DNA of 64,000 bases from Scatophagus argus (GCF_020382885.2 NC_058516.1:10965902-11029901); one strand, 5' to 3'. Positions 1 through 22,019 are shown, counted from the stretch's first letter. The notes: generated by a model from the letters alone, not told the origin. Program-made: numbers and translations.

Positions 1-2145
1 CAAAGCAGCATAGCAGTTGTCCTCACTTTTGGTCCCCGTTATGGTTAAATGCTAAAACCAGTGGGTCCTACAATTCCCATAATTCAACTCAATATTTTCT
101 TTTGGCACAATCTCTTCCTGTTAAATGCCCACATTTTGCCTAGGCTTCGATAATCTTGATGACATCACTATGACATCATGGAAATGGGGGGGGGGCACTT
201 CTCATGACATGCAGACTGATCTTGATGTGTAAAATTGGTGAAATGCCCTTTAATGAAAACAGCTGAAGAAATCATGAACAGTCCAGTGAAAACTTTTGAC
301 ATTTTTCCTGTTGTAGTGATGTATGCGACCGACCTATTCATTTTTTGAAATCGTTAAGAAACCATTTTAGCCCCCCCCCCCCAGTGCCACTTGGCGATAG
401 GAGTGTGCTGAAGTCAGGCCCTGCTACTGCTGGCTTGTAAAAAAGAAAAAGTGCTTAGCTGTGATGACTAGCTTGATTGATCTCCTTGAGACTAATGGTC
501 TTCCTTAATTGAATCATCATTAGTGGCTGACTATTTAGATTAACACAGCAGAAGGAGGCACTTGGTCCAGTCAGAAAAAAAACAAAAAAACAATGTTGCT
601 TTATAGTGGAATTCTCAGTGTGGCAGGATGAACTACTGCAAGTCTAGCAAGTCTCAAAAACAGAGATATGTAACTGAATAATAGAATATTTTACAGTTTG
701 GGTCCCATTTGAGAACACAAATGGCATCTGCGCAGTGATACAGAAAGAAAATAGTTCCTATGTGAAACTGCTCCTAACGATGTCTGTGGATTATGTTAAG
801 TAACCGTGTTGCAATATCTGGAAAGTTTTTCAAATTAAAAAAAAAGAAGAAATCATTTAATTTATTTTCTTTTTATTTATTTATTTTGGCGCTTTGAGCA
901 CCACAAGTAAAATGCCATCTAGTTCTGTTATACATGTATAAGGAAAAATATGTATTTTAGATTTTGAGGCTTAAGGTCAGATTGTGAGTTAAGTAAATGT
1001 AAGTAAATATTTGACGTGGTATCTTATACTGTTTCTTTACTATCTTAGAATTTTGTCTTGGTTTCTCATAATTAAAAAAAATAAATATTACAATTTTTAT
1101 TTTTATTTTTATGGAAAATTGGTCCTCCATATTTTGACTGACTAGGACATTTATGCAGCCACACACACACACACTGTGAGTGAGCAGGGTGTGGATAGAC
1201 TGCACTGTGTGTGCCACTGTCACATTTGATGATCCTATGGAATGATTGTATGAGACAAGGAGGACAGGGGAATTTTTAAACTCCTGGTCCAAAAAAAAAA
1301 AAAAGCAGAAATCCACTCGTCCTTTTCTGGGAGCAGGGATCAAATCCGTCACTATCCAGAATTGTCTGGGAGTGTGAGATTGGCCGTGTGTGGTCGTACA
1401 AACTGCTGACAGCACCGGAATGGAAATTCCACTTTGTCTGAGATGCTCCTGGCAATCTGCTCTTCTTCTTTTTTTTTTTTTCTTTTTTTTTTTATTTATT
1501 AATTTTTTTACATCATTCTTTTCAATAAGCCTCCACTCTGAACCTGGCACTCTCGCTTCAAGTTGATGTAAACCCCAAGATTTGACCCAGTCTTAATTGG
1601 ACGTCATTGTTCTTTGGCTGTCGCTGCGATGAAACTGCATCAAATCAGCCTTTTGTAAGATGACATGTCACGTTTGTGTGATCATCAGAGCTTGTTGGTG
1701 CATTTTTTTTTATTTGTATATATATATAATAATTGTATTTCTGATTTAAGTCCTTGATATTGGTGTGAAAGGGCCTAGAGATTAGTTTTTCTCATGATTC
1801 ATGGCCGCTCAACTCGATGGGTTTTCAGCAGTGAATCAGCCCTATTAGGAGCAGAGAATTCATATGCGTTATGCACCTTCATCACATATTTAAAGAACTT
1901 TGACCGTTTCCTGTTGCTCTAAATGCAGCTTTGCCTACTCTACTGGCCGGGCAGGGTAACATTTTTACAGAAACTCTGACTAACAGGAAAATCTGGAGTA
2001 TTTTTAACTGCCTTTAGCAGGTAGTATCTGCAGTATGTGAGTCCGATCTCTTTCTCAAGATGTTTTCACGTTTCAGATTTTGGTGGCAACCAAATTCTCC
2101 CAGCTATACAGTTTCATTAACCTGCTGTGTGATTTCTGTTTGTAG
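1..2145. other. intron of cacnb4 (upstream sequence)
   Basis: No exon is recognisable here. The first cacnb4 exon in the window opens at 2146 behind a good acceptor (ctgtttgtag), so this stretch is most simply intron. It holds G, C, A and T homopolymers, a short CA run at 1159-1174 and T-rich tracts near 1470-1510. The long minus-strand reading frame at 957-1550 is a low-complexity artefact. Confidence 0.6.
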
Positions 2146-11169
<9,024 letters not shown>

Positions 11170-14050
11170 GCCCACTTCTATCATCACCAGGGCCCAGATG
11201 GCCCAGATTCCACCCAAAATGAACGCTGCAACAGAGCCAAGACGGTCCCAAATTGTACCTTTTTTTTTTGTCTTCATTCACATTAATTTGTTTACGTGGC
11301 TATTTTTCCTCTTTAAAAGTCCAACAAAATGGTGTTCAGGTGTTTTTGTTTTTAAATCAAGCTGCCAGGGCGAGCCCCGTCAATCAACAGCACGAGTAGT
11401 CAAGAGGTTCAGGATGCCAACATTATCTAATGCTGTAAAATGAATTTGTTAAATTTATGTTTCTGGGACCGTTTGGGATTGTACTAACACAATGCTCAGC
11501 GATTGTGCAGCGCAGACTGTGCTTGTTGCCTGTGTCAACCAGCTAACTATGAAAAGTAGTCAGATGGTGATGGTGTGTGGGCTTCTAAGTGCCTGGGACA
11601 TCACACCAGGTCAGAGGGAAGTCCACTGCACACAGACTCTTGAAGGCTGCTGACCCCTACCTTGGGCCATGTATAAATCCTCTCCCCATTTAGCTTATTG
11701 CATGCTGTTAGATGATCAACCTCCGCATCCACTTCATTGATATTTTGTACCTAGCATTCTGGATTCTCCAGTGATGAGGTGTAGATATGGGGGTCCAATT
11801 TTCTAAATCACCTGATTGTGAGGATCAGCGGTAGGTGGTTGGTTTACGTGGGTGTGCAGATGATATCTGGCTGCTAGTTTTGAAAACTGGTGCTTCACAT
11901 TCCCAAACTATTTTGCTAATTGAAAGTCACTTTTGAGCAAGGCCAGCTTTTCTGTAGCATAGTTTTAGGATTTAATTTGGGTGAAGACCCTCACCGTCAC
12001 GAGCAGAGCAGATTCTGATGGTGCTGGGATCAGATCTCAGTTACACTGTAAGAGAAGGCAATACTGCTTCTGTTCTTAACAGCTAGCACTTAGAGAGTTA
12101 GAGAAGGTAACAGCTTTGGCAGTCTATCTGATAGTACAGTGAAATAGCAAAATACTTCTTGAGATGCTGTTTGTTGAGATGCGGCCCAGCATTAAACACA
12201 ATGCTGAGGACCTTTCGAGCAGTTTGGGATGTTCTGTCTGATATTTTTGACTGAAGGACGGGATTGGAAATGGTTTTTCCAGTTCGCTAGACCTAACAGA
12301 GCATCTGCTGATGAAACTACAGGTTGTTTCGCATTTATTAGCATTGAAATCAAAGTTATATAGTGTTGAAACAAAAGTACAGATGTCGGTTAAATCTTGC
12401 GATTGGTTCACGGTCACTGAATTTCCTTCCTGTGGTTTTTAGGGGATTAAAACATTACAAATGTGACAGGGCAGAATCGGTTGCATCATGTTCATTCTCT
12501 GTGTAGCTGGCATGTTGTCCTGACTGCAGAGCATGTTCCCTCTAAACGTAAAATAGAACCCTACTGTAATCAAGTTGATGTTTGTAGAAGTGTAGGGGCG
12601 CCTTTCTCCAAAAGAAAAAGACAAAAAAAGAGAAGAGAAAAAAAAAAACATGGCCCAAATTACAGATGAATGATTTCTCTGGATCCCTGAGGTTTGTAGC
12701 TCAATACACTGAACAGCTAAGAGAAAGCTTAAAGTATTTGTTTTATGTCATTTTGAAAGTTTCAAAGAGTTTCAGTGGATTGCATGAAAGTGGAGCCACT
12801 ATAACAGCTTCCAATAATTTAGAACTGAGTTTGAGAGTGCACTGAAACAGCTGACATAATAGTGACAAAACCTCACTAAAAGGTTCAGCTGTGATGATTT
12901 ACCTTACCCATACGGCTGGATACAGCTGCTGTAGTTGCTAATAATGTTTTAAGGCTTTTTGTCATTATCATAGTATACTGTACATATCTTACTTTTTAAG
13001 ATGCCAAATTATCTTATTATATTATTATGATTAACTAGCTCAGATCCAGATAACAGTTTTCTACAGCCAATTGTAAGCCTGAAAACAGGCTTTAATTTTT
13101 TTTTTTTTTTTTTTGCATTAGCATTAAAAAGAGCAAATTAAATTGAAAATTTACAAAATGCAAAATAACATGTTATCTGAGTAGTTTGTCATCTTGAGAT
13201 AATAAAATAATGGGACTTTTTGGCTGCTCATGGCTTCCATAGTTCTGAAAGGAAGCTTTTTCTGGAATGACTAAATCTAAGTAAAGTATATCATCTCATT
13301 CATGTGTTCTCTGGCAGTGTGTCTCTGTTATAAACCACAAAAAAAATAAAATAAAAAATGATGGAATTTTTTTACTAATGTAGAGGACCAAACCTAACAC
13401 AAATGAACCAACTAAAGAATGAAATTAATTGAACAATACATTTTTCAAAGTTAATGGTCAAATAAATTAGATTTACTGAAGAAAGTATCTGAAAACTATG
13501 CATAATATGCACAAAATGAGAAGTAACTCTATACATGTCTAACATAACCAAATTATCTTCTTAAAATTGTATTTATTTACACTTTTTTTTTAGTTAAAGT
13601 TCAGTTTTTCACAATATATTAATTCCTTCAATTGATTCCTTTGATTGATCATTATAACTTAATATTTCATATTTTGTGACACAACGAGAACACGCCGCCA
13701 GGGAAATCACAGTAAAACGCTTGACAGCAGATATGTACAGTATAACAGACTCTTTTTTTGTGAGAAAAATTTTTCTTGGCAAGTTTAGACAGATGTTGAT
13801 GTTACTTCATTTAGACCTTCTAGGTGTACAGCACTGACTGCTGCAGCATCAGATTATCTTCCTTACAGTGAATGGACCTCTTAACAAAATGCTCAGAAAA
13901 TAAATCTCTTTTAACACAGGATCCTTTCCCTTAAATATAGTGAATTATGTTTTTTTATCATTAGATCTATACACAGTGCTATCTAAATATTTAAGATTTG
14001 AATCATGAACGTATTCATCAAAAACCCTACACTATGGAGGAAACATTGAT

Positions 14051-14082
14051 GCACTGACCCACGTTGAGTCGTGGGTCAGTGC
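14051..14082. repeat. perfect 13-bp inverted repeat (hairpin)
   Basis: GCACTGACCCACG at 14051-14063 is followed by loop TTGAGT and its exact reverse complement at 14070-14082. It would form a strong stem-loop in the putative cacnb4 3'UTR. Confidence 0.9.
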
Positions 14083-14150
14083 TTCAATTGGAAAGTGTCA
14101 TGAGACAACTTCCTTTGTGATTTGGCGTTATATAAATAAATTGAACTGAC
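14083..14150 (+). mobile_element. LINE-type 3' tail fragment
   Basis: The stretch with GTCATGAGACAAC and GGCGTTATATAAATAAATTGA resembles the 3' ends of common fish non-LTR elements as I remember them. No coding part is attached. Confidence 0.45.
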
Positions 14151-16405
14151 CACTAATGTTCACAAGGTTCATATCTGTTGTGCTTTTGACCCAATATCAT
14201 GGTTTGTTCTGGCCAGGTGTGGCTTGTTGCACGTTTGACCGCAACCAATTGTGGTGTAGTGGTCAAAGCACTCTGCAACCAATAGATGACAGCGGGATTA
14301 TTAACCGTGGTCAAGCTGCTCTTTGAATCGACCCTATCACTAGCAAGCTGACACTGGACGATTCTTCAAAAAAAAAAAAATTTGCTGTCCAATTTAATCT
14401 GTACAAAGTCTTAAGTCTAAAAACTACAAGTAGGGCTCAATAACTTCCCTAAGTCTTGTGGTTACATGAGGTGGTCAAATAACCAGCAGAGACTTCAGAA
14501 AGTTCATAGGCCAAAATATTTTCATTCTGACAGAGCCAGGCTAACTTTTTCCCCCCTTCCAGTTTTTATGCTAAAATATCCTAACCAGCTCCTGGCTTTA
14601 GCTTGATGTTTCAAAGCTAGACAGTACAGTGATGGCAATTTTTTCATTTAACTCTTAGCAAGAAAGCAAATAAGCTCATTTCCAAAAATGTCAAACTCAA
14701 ACACTTGATGAAAGTTAGGGAATGATTATGGTTATGGTTTAGCAACAAAGGAGGCTTTAATTGCAGGGTTGTGACAAAAAACAAGAACTCTTAGACGACT
14801 ACCCTGACCTGAGCACCCTTACTTCATGATGTAAAGGGCATATGTCAGAAAGTGGACATAAATTCTGTCCTGTATTAGAAACGACTCGTCCACTGTCCCA
14901 AAGATTTTTACTGCCTGACACAGTTTCAAAATGTCTTGAAGGGACCTAATTTGCAAGGCCTAATTTAAGAAACTTTCAAAGGAGGGCTGGTCAAACACCA
15001 CATGCCTCCCTTTTATACCCTGAAAACAGCGTAAAGCCTGACCTGACAATACTGAGCACACGTTTTCAAATGATGCAAAGCAGCTCTTAATTTATTGATT
15101 TAAATACAAAATAAGGTGTAAGGTATTTTCTGTTAATAGATCACTTTGTATAGATCTGGATTAAAGGGAGAAATTTTGACAAACTTGTATAGCACAAAAG
15201 AATAAGCAAATAAATAAATAAACTGTTCAGACAATGTGAATCTAGTATAAGGGCACATCTTATCTCAAAAGTCAGTTGATTTCTTTGCCCGCATTTAATA
15301 ATTGATTTCTTTGTTGTACAATGTTTGTTAATGGACTGAAACTGACTGCAAATGGGAAAAAAAAGTGTTAAAATGCATAATGCAACTGTTTACAGGCACG
15401 CTTATCTGTCTCATTCTGCCCCATAGAGCAAATCTCATTGGTTGATTGAACAGGGAGCCATTTTCCATTCAGTATCAAACCAACCAATGTTGAGCTGGGC
15501 TGCTTGAGACAATCAGAGGGGATTTCTAGACCAGCGACCCACCATCCCTTTCTTTGTGAAACGCCCTAAAATGATAAGAGGTTTGCCCATCTGAGTAACG
15601 AAATTGGATCAAAACAAACTAATGCCACACGCACATACAAGGAAACCGTCCCTCCTGGTTTTCAGTTACTTTTGTCTGACCTTTACCCATGGCCAAATGT
15701 CTGTCTCAGAATACAACTCCTTACCAATTTTGGGTTTTTTTTTTTTTTTTTTTTTTACAGATTAAACCTTAAGGTGACCACAAAATTTAGAACATCTAGG
15801 GAGGACTTTCTTTGGTAAAATGTTAAACAAAAGAAAAAAAAATGAAGCAAAAGAACTAATATTTATTCCAGTAGAAAAATAATAGATGAATATTTGCTGG
15901 CAATTATTTTTATAATAAATAAATGTACATAATGTCTTTGAGAGACGCTGTTTGCTGTATACATGTGCTGAGACGGCAACCCATGTGGGACACATGGAAC
16001 AGCAGCAAGGTCCAGTATACAAAGTTTCAGTAATGTGCAATACAAAACGGCATGCTGTTTTAAAATGAGGAACTTCATGTACTGTACTATGCAACCGCAA
16101 ACTGTGTACATCGCTTCATGCTGTGGCTTCTCCAACCACCCTTTTCCAAGCAGCTTCATCTGGACTTTTAAGGGGTTTTTGTGTTTAACCCTTTTTTTTT
16201 TCTGTGGAAGATGAAAAACCTAAGCGGTTAATGCGGTATTGCATGCGTAATGTACCATTCTAATTTATAAAAAGGAATTAAAGAAAAATACATGAAATTG
16301 GAGGTGATTGTGTTAAAAGCAAAGCTACAAGTGACTTAAAACGTTTCTTTTTTGGAATAAAAGAGTCGTTCTAAAGTTACTGTGTCTTTTTGTTGTTTTA
16401 ATAAA

Positions 16406-17640
16406 GATCTTATCAAAGGTCGGAACGTCATGGAAAGATTTACTCTCGTTTTGCTCCAGTGTGGCATAGTTTGTCGATGGTTTGGGTCTCAGTTTGTGAC
16501 CTCTCTTGAGTTTCAAATCATTTTAACAAAGAAATGCAAAGAAATTTAATGTTGGGGTACTATAATAAAATCAGTGTATTTTCATATTCATACTTTAAAC
16601 CTGGACCTGCATAAAGCCTGACACCTAGTGTTGAAAAGATGGTACTTCTACCACCCTAATTCCATATTTGCTCATTCTTTGGGTTAAGGTTAGTGTTAAC
16701 ACTGATGCTGCATTCAGTTTGTACCTATAAGTCATTTTCCGAGTTATTTTGTTTTACTACTGAAGCCGGAAGTGACAAATCGAACGCCGCTTGAAGTTTC
16801 CAGCTCATGAAATGAGTCTCCCTTGGAGGACACAGAGTTCGCGATCCAAGATGGCTGCCCAGAGCAGAAGCCGTATATGCAATACTGTCTTACTGCTGCC
16901 TATAGGCATGTAGCTATGCTCATGTGAGGCGTGAAATACCACGTAGTGTGCCAGTCGACGTTGCAATAACAACAATACCTACCGCTGTCATACTAGTACA
17001 ACTGGCAGTGTCAGAAGCTGAATGTTTTAAACGCTCACCCATCGGCCAAATTAGCTGACCTACACTAGCCCCTGGTGACTGCTGAAGTGACAGGGAATCT
17101 CCACCAGGGTGAGCAGGCCTGACAGACACGCCACAGACATGATGATCATCACCACTGTCTGTTTCTGCTGCCTGAGCCCAACATCTGACTCTGTGATGAC
17201 ACAGCAGTAGCACCTATGATGGAGACAGTAGACAGGTGGAACCCACAAAGTCAAAGCCTGTCCTAGCAGTGCGTGAGAGTAGTTCACGTACCGCAACGTC
17301 AACAGCCACGTTTTTGTTTGCTTCTGGAGGAAATACACTGTGGTATACAGTGGCTACTAAAAGACAAGGCAAATGAAAAATAAGATGCTTACACCAAATT
17401 TTTGCCCTGTGTGCATATATGGATTTGTTCCATATTACATACTAAATATGTTAAAAATATGTTTGAATAACTTTATTTAGAAATCACTTTTTCTTTATCC
17501 TGTAAAAAAATGAGAAATTGGGTATTTTTAATGACTCATGAATTATCTTGTGGGTGGTTACGTAATTTTGTGAATCCAATGTGGTTTGGGATTTGCAACT
17601 ACACAGCTGTAGACTTTGTTTCAGGGGCTATTTATATAAA
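16406..17640. other. intergenic, no gene seen
   Basis: No exon or RNA gene recognised. The only structured part is a short promoter-like patch around 16766-16860, listed separately. Confidence 0.6.
16766..16860 (+). promoter_or_regulatory. ETS plus YY1 type motif pair
   Basis: CCGGAAGTG (16766-16774) fits the ETS/GABP consensus and CCAAGATGGCTGCC (16846-16859) fits the YY1 consensus. The pair is typical of TATA-less promoters. No downstream exon could be identified, so this could be an orphan promoter, a transposon relic or chance. Confidence 0.3.
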
Positions 17641-17940
17641 CAGGGTCGGGCCTAGTTTTTGGATGGGAGACCGCCTGGGAATACCAGGTGCTGTAAGCTT
17701 TTTTCCCATTCCTTTTAACCACCAGCAGAGGGCGCTGTTGGCTCTTCAGTGGAGATCCAGCTTTGATGAAATGAGCAACGTTGAATCATAAAGACCTCCC
17801 ATCACAGCAGTGGAATGTCACAAAGTTCCAGTTTTCTCAACCACTTGTCCTTCGTTTCACTATTTCACATTAATTAGATTTTATGCTACTTGTCCAATCC
17901 GCTTGAGAAGAGAATATTGTAAAATCACACAATAACTAGT
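17641..17940 (+). pseudogene. 5S rRNA 3' fragment with 5S spacer
   Basis: 17641-17700 matches the 3' half of the 5S gene (box C region and CTGTAAGCTTTTT) with changes such as CCTAGTTTTTGG. It continues into the standard 5S spacer, including the CTCF-type motif at 17722-17735. The 5' half is absent. A LINE fragment abuts its right end. It lies 3.3 kb left of the first intact copy and is the outermost relic of the array. Confidence 0.85.
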
Positions 17941-18592
17941 CCTTTGGCTGCATCACTGTGTTGCACGGAGGCTGCACCGCCTCATGCCGGAAAGCTCTGC
18001 AACGCATAGTGAACATAGCCAGCAGGATCATAGGTGTCCCTCTGCCCTCCATCTTGGACATATTCAACACACGCCAGGCAGAAGGTACTGGAGCCTCCAG
18101 GCCCGCACCAAAAGACTGGGAAACGGCTTCATGTATCAGGTTGTAAGGATGCTGAACTCAATACACTTCCTACTCCCTCTGCCCCCTGCAGCTCCACACA
18201 CACACACACACACACACAACCTACCATCCCTTCCGTGGCCCCCTGCCCCTGCACTACAAATCCAGCCACAACTTCTCATGCAAACTCCTTGCACATAAAC
18301 TCCGCCATGTTTGCACACTCGAATGTTCACAACTGCACTGTGACACATGCTGCTACCACCACCACATCCCATGCTGCTGTTTGTTTATTTGTACTATTGT
18401 CTAATGTCTATATTTACTGTTGTCTAAATTATTGTGCTGTTAGGTTTTATGCATACCTTTTCCTTTCAAAAAAATGTTTTTCACTACTTGCTATCTGCTA
18501 CTTGTTAGAGAGTTGAGAAACAGCATTTCGACTTTTCTGTATGTCCTCCACATATTGTGAAGTTGGCAATAAAGAATTCTTGAATCCTTAAA
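17941..18592 (+). mobile_element. LINE (CR1/L2-like) 3' fragment
   Basis: Conceptual translation resembles the reverse-transcriptase C-terminal region of fish LINEs but is split across frames. It ends in a 3'UTR with an AC run (18193-18218) and the tail CAATAAAGAATTCTTGAATCC. The fragment is 5'-truncated and non-functional. Confidence 0.65.
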
Positions 18593-18689
18593 TTGACTCC
18601 TTGGATAAAGATTTTTGGAACACATTTACACACAAACTGGTATGTACAGAAACAGGAGGTTTCTCTTCAATAAAAGCAGGAAAAATAGC

Positions 18690-19353
18690 CCATACAAGTC
18701 AAGTTAGACAAGTCATCAACACATACAATGAGTTCTACGAGTCGGTGGTGTCCAGTGCCATCACATATGCCGTTGCCTGCTGGGGCAGCTGCCTGAGGGT
18801 GAGGGACACTAACAGACTCAATAGAATCATCAAGAAGGCCAGCCATGTTGTGGGAGAGGAACTGGACTCTCTGACAGTGGTGTCTGAGAGGAGGATGTTG
18901 TCCAAAATAAGAACTATACTGGACTTCCCCTCTCACCCTCTCCACAATGTGCTGATCGGCTATAGGAGCTCGTTCAGCAACAGACTCATACTGCCACGAT
19001 GCACCACAGAGCGACACAGGAAATCATTCCTGCCTATCGCCATCAAACTGTTAAACTCAGCACTGTGACGGACACACTCATTGTATATATACAATGTACA
19101 TATTGGCTTTTTACACATGTACATACCTGTATTTTAAATTTTCTTAAAAATTTGAATACAGTTTTTTGTAAATACCTGTACTTTGAGATTTTAGTTTTGT
19201 TTATCCTATCTTTATTAAGTTTATCCTATTTTTTATACTCTGCACTTTTCTCCTTTCTTGGTCGGGAATACTGCATGTGCAATGTCTGTAAAAACAAGAA
19301 TTTCCCTCCAGGGATAAATAAAGGAATTCTGATTCTGATTCTGATTCTGATTC
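18690..19353 (+). mobile_element. LINE (CR1/L2/Rex1-like) 3' fragment with ATTCTG tail
   Basis: An open stretch up to 19068 encodes the C-terminal end of a non-LTR polyprotein (YAVACWGSCLR, RLNRIIKKA, RHRKSFLPIAIKLLNS). It is followed by an AT-rich 3'UTR, AATTTCCCTCCAGGGATAAA and four ATTCTG units. It is 5'-truncated and differs from the two LINE copies inside the 5S array. Confidence 0.8.
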
Positions 19354-20504
19354 CATTTTCCATTCAAAGTCATTCACTGTTTTTAAATCACCTCAGTGTT
19401 ATTCTGTTTCTAGTTGTCCTACAGTTTCGTTCTGGGGATTTGTTTTATAGTTGAAGATTACTGTCAGCTTCTTTTAAAATCCTAATTTGATGTACACTCT
19501 AAATGTAGTCCTCCTACTGTAATCAGGTAAAGCCCCTGAGTTCTTTTATCTTAATTTAATGTTACAACTAAAGAATACTTCCTTGCGTTTTTCTAGAGTT
19601 AAACTTAACCACTCCCAGGGCTATACATAAGAGTTAAGCAAATGACCTTCTACACTGTGCAATTTCAACACACACACACAAAAAACATTTGTTGCAGGCC
19701 TGATGCGACGTTTGGGAGCGGAGAGACTCAAAACTAGTTGGTCATTTGCACTCAAAGAGCAACAAAATAAAAGCATCCTACCTTGATTACGAACTCTGAG
19801 TCCAGGCTGTGGCTTCACCAGTCTTTCGATCTTCGGTGAAGGTCAATCCAGCAAGCAGGTGTCCAAAGACGGCACGGTCTCGACGGATATCCCTCTCTCA
19901 AGCTCCGGTGAAGAGCCGGTGTGTGTGGTTTGTCCCTCGTAGTCTAATGCAACTGACGACTCTTCAATTTCCACGCCGGGAACAATGAACTGAAGCCTTG
20001 AGCATAAGCTGGTGTGTGTGTATGAGCGTCAGAAATTGGTACACACACTTGAACAACTGTATCACAAGTTTCGAGCAGAAATATCTCCAGTTGCACCAGA
20101 AAATGATGTAAACTGAGCGTCCTAACGTAGAAAGTCGAGCAGCGACTCTAAAGCCAAGACAGCGAAATTTCCCACACTCTCACACCCCGCACACCTCAGC
20201 CAATGAATGACCAGTGATGCTCCTATTCTCAAATGCCACTTCCTTCCTCTTACAATCATGAACATTTCACAATAAAACACAATATTTATCACTTCATATC
20301 AGTACCGTTTAAACTTATTAATTGCAATATATTCTTTCAACTCTTTCGTGGACAAGCTTTTTAACCACATTTGTGATTCGCTATTAATTTTAGTCACAGC
20401 AATACATCAACTGAACATCAGTTCGGTTACAAGGATGGTATTTATTTTTAACCTGGTTACATAAATATATAACCAATGTAAAATGACGTTTTGATAAGAA
20501 AAGC
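19354..20504. other. unassigned intergenic sequence
   Basis: No gene recognised. The part from about 19600 to 20220 is less AT-rich than its surroundings and has no coding frame of interest. It might be an old repeat, but no terminal repeat or target duplication was found. Confidence 0.5.
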
Positions 20505-20722
20505 GGAGATAAGCAGGATCGGGCCTGGTTAGTGCTTGGACCGCCTGGGTACTATTTTTTTATCTTTATCTTATTGTATATAGTACCTTTGTGTTCTTAC
20601 TGCTAGGTGCTTGTTTTTGTACTCGAGAGCAAAGTCTAACCGGAGTCAAATTCCTTGTTTGAACACTCAAACTTGGCCAATAAAGCTGATTCAGATTCTG
20701 AATACCAAGTGCTGTAATCGTT
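20505..20722 (+). pseudogene. 5S rRNA pseudogene interrupted by a LINE tail
   Basis: Degenerate 5S sequence (AAGCAGGATCGGGCCTGG) runs to about 20550. It is interrupted by about 150 bp ending in a LINE-like tail (CAATAAAGCTGATTCAGATTCTG) and resumes as AATACCAAGTGCTGTAATCG. The normal spacer and the CTCF-type motif at 20741-20754 follow. Confidence 0.8.
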
Positions 20723-21024
20723 TTTCACCCCTCTTTACAACCAGCAGAGGGCGCCGTTGGCTCTTCAGTGGAGATCCAGCCTCGATGAAATGAGCAGAGT
20801 TAAATCATAAAGACGTACAATGGCAGCTGTGGAATGTCACCAACTTCTAGTTTTCTCAAGACCTGATGCTTGATTGGACTATGCTACTTATCCCATCCAC
20901 TTGAGAAGAGAATATTGTATATTTGTTCAATATTCATTGTAATCAGAAGAATTATTTCATCTGCAGAATTCAGCTACGTGATGCCACGGCACCTTTAAAA
21001 GGCCCTTTTAAATGAGCACATATG

Positions 21025-21143
21025 GCTTACGGCCATACCACCCTGAACACGCCCGATCTCGTCTGATCTCGGAAGCTAAGCAGGGTCGGGCCTGGTTAGT
21101 ACTTGGATGGGAGACCGCCTGGGAATACCAGGTGCTGTAAGCT
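21025..21143 (+). rRNA. 5S ribosomal RNA (copy 1)
   Basis: Complete vertebrate-type 5S gene. The internal control region is intact (AAGCTAAGCAGG box A, TGGATGGGAGACC box C), the ends pair (GCTTAC/GTAAGC) and a T5 terminator follows. A TTTAAAAGG element lies 23-31 bp upstream. Its downstream spacer is shortened after the CTCF-type motif and leads into a transposon-like piece. Confidence 0.97.
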
Positions 21144-21251
21144 TTTTCACTCCCCTTAGCAACCAGCAGAGGGCGCTCTTCAGTGGAGATCCAGCCTTGA
21201 TGAAATGAGCAGAAATGAGTTAAATCATAAAGACCTACAATGGCAGCTGTG

Positions 21252-21440
21252 GATAGGGTAACCAGATGCTCCGCTTTGTGCGGAACAGTCACGCATTTCC
21301 ATTACTTTTCACACGTCCCGCAAAAAAGTTGTTCCGCATTGTTATTGGCAGTCACACTCCAGTTTTGAAATGCGTGTTCTAATCTGGCGTTTATCAAACA
21401 GCTGTGTGGAAAAAGCAGGGAGGGCTGTCATCAGGGGGCA
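21252..21440. mobile_element. fragment of a hAT-like DNA element
   Basis: The block starting GGGTAACCAGATG and containing CCGCTTTGTGCGG recurs at 28735-28866, and its right part (GCAGGGAGGGCTGTCATCAG) recurs at 23500 next to a zinc-finger-like coding relic. Placing them in one element, and the hAT class, are inferences. Confidence 0.45.
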
Positions 21441-21506
21441 GGGTGTTTGCGGTTCAGTTTACGGATACTTTGAGCCACACCTGTGCGGGAGGGCTCGGTG
21501 TCCATG

Positions 21507-21579
21507 GTTTCCGTAGTGTAGTGGTTATCACGTTCGCCTCACACGCGAAAGGTCCCCGGTTCGAAACCGGGCGGAAACA
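21507..21579 (+). tRNA. tRNA-Val(CAC) copy 1
   Basis: A 73-nt cloverleaf: acceptor GTTTCCG/CGGAAAC, A box TAGTGTAGTGG, anticodon stem TTCGC/GCGAA around loop CTCACAC (anticodon CAC), B box GGTTCGAAACC. It opens the first Val-Asp-5S unit. Confidence 0.95.
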
Positions 21580-21947
21580 TGTTTCTTTGCAACAGGTTTG
21601 TAGTGCTTAAGTTCTTCCGTGCTAACTCCAATTATCGCACCGACCACACAGTGCAGTTAACCTGTTGCTGCCTGTTAACCCTTTCGGTGCCGCTTTTTGA
21701 CACCAAGACTTTAAAAAGCTGCAGCTTGAAAGATAAAGGCATACTGTCAATGAGAAAACCCTTCCCCCTGTATTCCATTTAGCACTTTATGTAAGCAACT
21801 TTCAACTTCGATTTCCTCAAATACTTTGAACGGGAACTTTGAGTTAGCATTAAAGTATTGTCCGTCCGACAGCTACTGGTGGGGAGGGTATTGCAAATCG
21901 TCGCATTCACAATGCTCACAATCAGCAGCAAGTACAAAAACTTATTT

Positions 21948-22019
21948 CTCCCCGTCGGGGAATCGAACCCCGGTCTTCCGCGTGACAGGCGGAGATACTG
22001 TCCACTATACTAACGAGGA
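21948..22019 (-). tRNA. tRNA-Asp(GTC) copy 1
   Basis: Minus-strand 72-nt tRNA: 5' end TCCTCGTTAGTATAGTGG, anticodon stem CCGC/GCGG around loop CTGTCAC (anticodon GTC), B box GGTTCGATTCC, 3' end GACGGGGAG. It runs opposite to the neighbouring Val and 5S genes. Confidence 0.95.

Larger units (their letters stand above)
11170..16405 (+). other. cacnb4: probable long 3'UTR of cacnb4
   Basis: AT-rich sequence without credible coding exons follows the cacnb4 stop. AATAAA at 16400-16405 is a plausible distal polyadenylation signal; several nearer candidates exist. Long 3'UTRs are known for mammalian CACNB4, so the assignment is reasonable, but the true end cannot be fixed from sequence alone. It contains T tracts, a perfect hairpin at 14051-14082 and a short LINE-like tail after it. 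Confidence 0.5.

Noticed and set aside
957-1550. 197-codon minus-strand reading frame
   Set aside because: Composed of Lys/Arg runs from T tracts, with no family resemblance; lies in intron.
19600-20220. Possible long terminal repeat
   Set aside because: No paired copy, no terminal motif and no target duplication found; left unassigned.
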